Origin: Chitinophaga polysaccharea
Lineage (GTDB): Bacteria; Bacteroidota; Bacteroidia; Chitinophagales; Chitinophagaceae
DNA: 64,000 nt
Direction: 5' to 3'
Assembly (NCBI RefSeq): GCF_902150045.1
Contig: NZ_CABFVU010000003.1
Span: forward strand, 806,001-870,000
Shown here one piece after another: positions 61,355-64,000 of this stretch (the first letter of the stretch is position 1; the number at the start of each line of letters is the position of its first letter). A program made the translations under genes and the position numbers. The notes under the pieces were generated by a model that made no database searches, had not been told where the DNA came from, and was given only the letters and a program-made list of their open reading frames with translations.

Positions 61355-62695
61355 ATGTCCATGTCTTTTATTATTGCCTGTGAAAGCGGCAAACGTAAAA
61401 TAGCAGAAATTTTACTGGCCAATAACGAGGTTGATGTAGCCTATACCGACGAGAAAGGAAGAACGGCCCTGCATTACGCTGCACACCACGGCTACCAAGA
61501 CCTGGTGAAGTTGCTGCTGGAAGCCGGCGCCGACCTGGACTACGAAGACCATAACGGCGAAACACCCTTTTATTTTTCCTGCCTGCAAAAACAAAAACAA
61601 ACCGCCCTGTTCCTGCTGGAAAAAGGCGCACGCACAGATATTAATGATCTCCAGGGCAACAGCCTGTTGCACCTTACCGCTAAAACCGGTCAGAAGGAAC
61701 TGGTAGATAAACTGCTGAAGAAAGGCGTTGCGGTAGACCTGGAGAACAACCAGGGCGAAACCCCTTTGCTCATTGCCGCTGCATGGCGCAATAGAGAGAT
61801 AGTGCAAACGCTCATTGATCACGGTGCAGATGTAAACACCACCAACAAAGGCGGCGACAGCCCCCTCATCATAGCAGTACGGGCCAAAAACCCTACCATG
61901 GCCACTTGCCTCCTTGAAAACAATGCCAACGTAAATCATACCAATCACGCGGGAGAATCCGCCCTGCTGATTGCCTGCTATGACACCAACCGGGCACTCA
62001 CCAACCTCCTTGTACAACATGGAGCCGACGTGCTGACCACGTCCAGGAACGGGCTCTCCCCTATTTGGTATGCCTGCGCCAATAACCAGAAAGAGATCGT
62101 GAGCCTTTTCCTGGATAAAGGCATTGATGTTAATTTCAGCCAGCCGCTTTCCGCAGATACCGCCAGTATGAACAGTTACCTGGATTGGGTGGAAAGCGCT
62201 GCCAGTCTTTCTATGGACAGTGCCTTCAATCTCAATCACACCTACAGCTACGGTGGGGAAAGCCTGCTGCATGTAGCCGCTAAAAACGGGCATCTCAGCA
62301 TGGTGAAACTGTTGCTGGAACGCGGGGCCAATGTAAATATCCAGGATGAATCCGGGAATACTGCACTACATTACGCCGCATCTAACGGTAAAAAAGATAT
62401 TGTTAAATACCTGCTGGAACAAAAGGCAGATGTATCCATCGTTAATACCAAAGAGCAAAAGGCTATCGACTATGCCTCTATCAAAGGGTATAACGAAATT
62501 GCCGCGCTGCTGCTCAGTTACAATTCACCACAGGCAAAAGCGGCGCCCGTTACTGCGGCTCCGGCTGAAGCTCCCGCCGGGAAAAGCATGGCGGATAAGA
62601 AACAAGCCCTGCTTGACCTGAAAGAGCTGCTGGATGCCGGCATCCTTTCCGCTGCGGAATTTGATGAAGAAAAAGCAAAGATCCTGAAAGGCTGA
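61355..62695 (+). CDS. ankyrin-repeat protein with C-terminal SHOCT domain
   Basis: 446 residues with about ten ankyrin repeats (ALHYAAHHGYQDLVKLLLEAGADLD through AIDYASIKGYNEIAALLLSYN). An alanine/proline linker (KAAPVTAAPAEAPAGK) then leads to a SHOCT-type C-terminal helix pair (ALLDLKELLDAGILSAAEFDEEKAKIL). SHOCT is a short oligomerisation domain, so the protein may form multimers displaying ankyrin surfaces. Paired with the upstream ankyrin gene. No catalytic domain or toxin is present, so the partner is unknown. Ends 19 bases before a terminator. Confidence 0.9.
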   Translation: MSMSFIIACESGKRKIAEILLANNEVDVAYTDEKGRTALHYAAHHGYQDLVKLLLEAGADLDYEDHNGETPFYFSCLQKQKQTALFLLEKGARTDINDLQGNSLLHLTAKTGQKELVDKLLKKGVAVDLENNQGETPLLIAAAWRNREIVQTLIDHGADVNTTNKGGDSPLIIAVRAKNPTMATCLLENNANVNHTNHAGESALLIACYDTNRALTNLLVQHGADVLTTSRNGLSPIWYACANNQKEIVSLFLDKGIDVNFSQPLSADTASMNSYLDWVESAASLSMDSAFNLNHTYSYGGESLLHVAAKNGHLSMVKLLLERGANVNIQDESGNTALHYAASNGKKDIVKYLLEQKADVSIVNTKEQKAIDYASIKGYNEIAALLLSYNSPQAKAAPVTAAPAEAPAGKSMADKKQALLDLKELLDAGILSAAEFDEEKAKILKG

Positions 62696-62713
62696 CAGCA
62701 TCAAGGGTATAAT

Positions 62714-62760
62714 AAAAGTGCCGCCCGCAGGCTATCCTTCCTGTTGGCGGCACTTTTTAA
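62714..62760 (+). terminator. intrinsic terminator of the ankyrin operon
   Basis: A 12-bp stem (AAAAGTGCCGCC / GGCGGCACTTTT) with a 20-base loop followed by TTAA, shortly after the SHOCT gene stop. Confidence 0.8.
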
Positions 62761-62894
62761 GCGGGCTCATAAAAAAAGCCTATCTTTAGCCCGTAACCAT
62801 AAGGGGTTGTTGGGCAGCTATTTTTATTCCTCGCACAGGACAGCAGGATGATGATACGTGCCGGGCGATAACCTCCCCATATCTCCGGAATACT

Positions 62895-64000
62895 ATGCGT
62901 AATGCTATCGTAAAAAGAACAGCTGTAAAAACATTGAAGATTTTTTCAATATCAGTGGCTGCTATCTTTCTTTTGCTTTTTTTACTTCCTATTCTTTTTC
63001 CAACGGCCATATCCAATAAAATAAAGTCGTGGACCAATAACAGTATTACCGGCGATCTGAATTTCTCCCGTGCACGGTTATCGTTCTTTAACCATTTCCC
63101 TTCACTGACGCTGACGCTTTATGATTTCAGCCTGAAAGGAGCCGCTCCTTTCCAGCAGGATACGCTGATAGCCGCCAACGAAGTAGCCTTGGGGGTGAAC
63201 CTGGCCAGTATTTTTTCCAGCACCATCAACATCGATGAAATTTACCTGACCCGCGGAAATATACATGTACTGGTAGACGCAGCCGGGCATCCGAATTATA
63301 ATGTGTACAAATCCGCCCCGGCCACGGCTTCCAGCCAGGCCGACAGCGGCAGCGCCTCCCTGAAGATTGCCCGCATACAGCTGGAGAGCTGTAATATCAT
63401 TTACGACGATCAGTCGCTACCCATGTACATCCAGGCAAAAGATGTGAACTATACCGGCAAAGGCGACCTGAGCAAAGCACAGTTCGACCTGCACTCACGG
63501 ATACGTATACACGCATTTGACCTTAGCTACGGAGGCACTTCATATATCCTGTCGAAGCCATTGAACGGGGAGCTGATCACGAAGATCAACACCAACTCGC
63601 TCGATTTTATTTTTGAGAAGAATGACCTCAAGCTGAATGAGCTGCCGGTGCGGCTGAACGGTTCTTTCGGGTTCCTGAAAAACGGCTACCGGATGGACTT
63701 CCGCCTAAGCTCTATGGAATCAGGCCTGCATGCCATTTTCAGCGCGCTCCCCGCGGAATATGTGGGCTGGCTGGATAAAACAGACATACAGGGAACGGCA
63801 GATGTAAACGCCAGCCTTATCGGGCAATACATTGCGGAAACCAATATCATGCCCGATGTAACCTTTAATATGAAGATAAGGGACGGCATCATTACCAATG
63901 CCAAAGCCCCTGCTCCTGTTAAAAACCTCTTTCTCAATTTCCAGTCGAAGCTGCCACAACTGAACCTGGATAGCCTTTATATCAATGTGGATTCTATCTT
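62895..64000 (+). CDS. AsmA-like protein, 3' truncated by the window edge
   Basis: 368 residues are visible from the ATG at 62895 and the frame is open to the end of the window. An N-terminal membrane helix (IFSISVAAIFLLLFLLPILF) is followed by an AsmA N-terminal domain: SWTNNSITGDLNFSRARLSFFNHFPSLTLTLYDFSLKG, then LASIFSSTINIDEIYLTRGNIHVLVDAAGHPNYNVY. Later segments (LNGELITKINTNSLDFIFEKNDLKLNELPVRLNG) follow the repeated beta pattern of AsmA/TamB/VPS13-like lipid-transfer bridges between inner and outer membranes. Typical members reach 700-1000 residues, so half or more is missing here. Confidence 0.85.
   Translation, partial: MRNAIVKRTAVKTLKIFSISVAAIFLLLFLLPILFPTAISNKIKSWTNNSITGDLNFSRARLSFFNHFPSLTLTLYDFSLKGAAPFQQDTLIAANEVALGVNLASIFSSTINIDEIYLTRGNIHVLVDAAGHPNYNVYKSAPATASSQADSGSASLKIARIQLESCNIIYDDQSLPMYIQAKDVNYTGKGDLSKAQFDLHSRIRIHAFDLSYGGTSYILSKPLNGELITKINTNSLDFIFEKNDLKLNELPVRLNGSFGFLKNGYRMDFRLSSMESGLHAIFSALPAEYVGWLDKTDIQGTADVNASLIGQYIAETNIMPDVTFNMKIRDGIITNAKAPAPVKNLFLNFQSKLPQLNLDSLYINVDSI

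Noticed and set aside
61412..62293. 293-residue open frame on the minus strand
   Set aside because: It is antisense to the ankyrin-SHOCT gene; repeat-rich coding sequence leaves long frames on the other strand. No start site or family pattern.
61355..62560. possible DNA tandem repeats
   Set aside because: Degenerate ankyrin repeats only; no exact DNA repeats.
1..64000. tRNA, rRNA or riboswitch
   Set aside because: None of the intergenic gaps shows a cloverleaf, rRNA-like sequence or a riboswitch pattern that I could recognise by eye.

Overview
The window looks like chromosome of a Bacteroidota bacterium, most likely Chitinophagaceae (Chitinophaga-like). Supporting signs are TAnnTTTG-type promoters, outer-membrane beta-barrel and WG-repeat proteins, SusC/D-free glycoside hydrolases, LytS/LytTR and TPR-kinase/NarL regulator pairs, and the leuC-leuD-synthase-leuB order. 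No rRNA, tRNA, CRISPR array or complete insertion sequence was seen. The first gene (ABC-F) is cut at its 5' end and the last (AsmA-like) at its 3' end.

Layout. 0-8 kb: ABC-F ATPase, hybrid histidine kinase and two tandem secreted WG-repeat proteins. 8-12.3 kb: a PafA-like phosphatase convergent with a Tat-exported phospholipase C. 12.3-20 kb: a DUF2071 gene divergent from a TetR regulator, then a complete tripartite ABC-2 efflux operon (TolC, HlyD, two ATPases, two permeases). A TetR-type palindrome occurs both before the regulator and, inverted, before the efflux operon. 20-25.7 kb: a decayed MarR-like fragment, then leucine/isoleucine biosynthesis (leuC, leuD, a LeuA/CimA-type synthase, leuB). 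26-29 kb: a DHFR-like reductase, an ECF sigma factor facing a small unknown gene across mirror-image promoter motifs, and a CPA1 antiporter. 29-38.7 kb: GH78 rhamnosidase, a prokaryotic pentameric ligand-gated ion channel homologue, GNAT, a DUF1080 lipoprotein with a sulfatase, and an outer-membrane receptor. 38.9-44.2 kb: two two-component systems. 44.2-47 kb: GDPD and GMC oxidoreductase.

47-51.6 kb is the most scarred part. It holds truncated first and late genes of an extracellular contractile injection system (DUF4255/Pvc16 and the AAA ATPase) that now sit side by side, a truncated methyltransferase, and an ORF6N-domain gene interrupted by a 113-bp MITE with a 5-bp target duplication. 51.8-56 kb: an ArsR regulator with two operators, two AHSA1/SRPBCC proteins, a HisRS/HisZ-like protein of unknown role, a secreted repeat protein and a thioesterase. 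56-64 kb: a broken PNGase F-like gene, a GH95-like glycosidase, an ankyrin/ankyrin-SHOCT two-gene operon with a strong Bacteroidota promoter, and the start of an AsmA-like gene.

The strongest candidates for follow-up are the duplicated TetR operator, the injection-system deletion scar, the MITE in the ORF6N gene, the pentameric channel, the mirror-image sigma-factor promoters, the HisRS-like stand-alone protein and the ankyrin-SHOCT pair. All calls are from reading the sequence. No database search was run.
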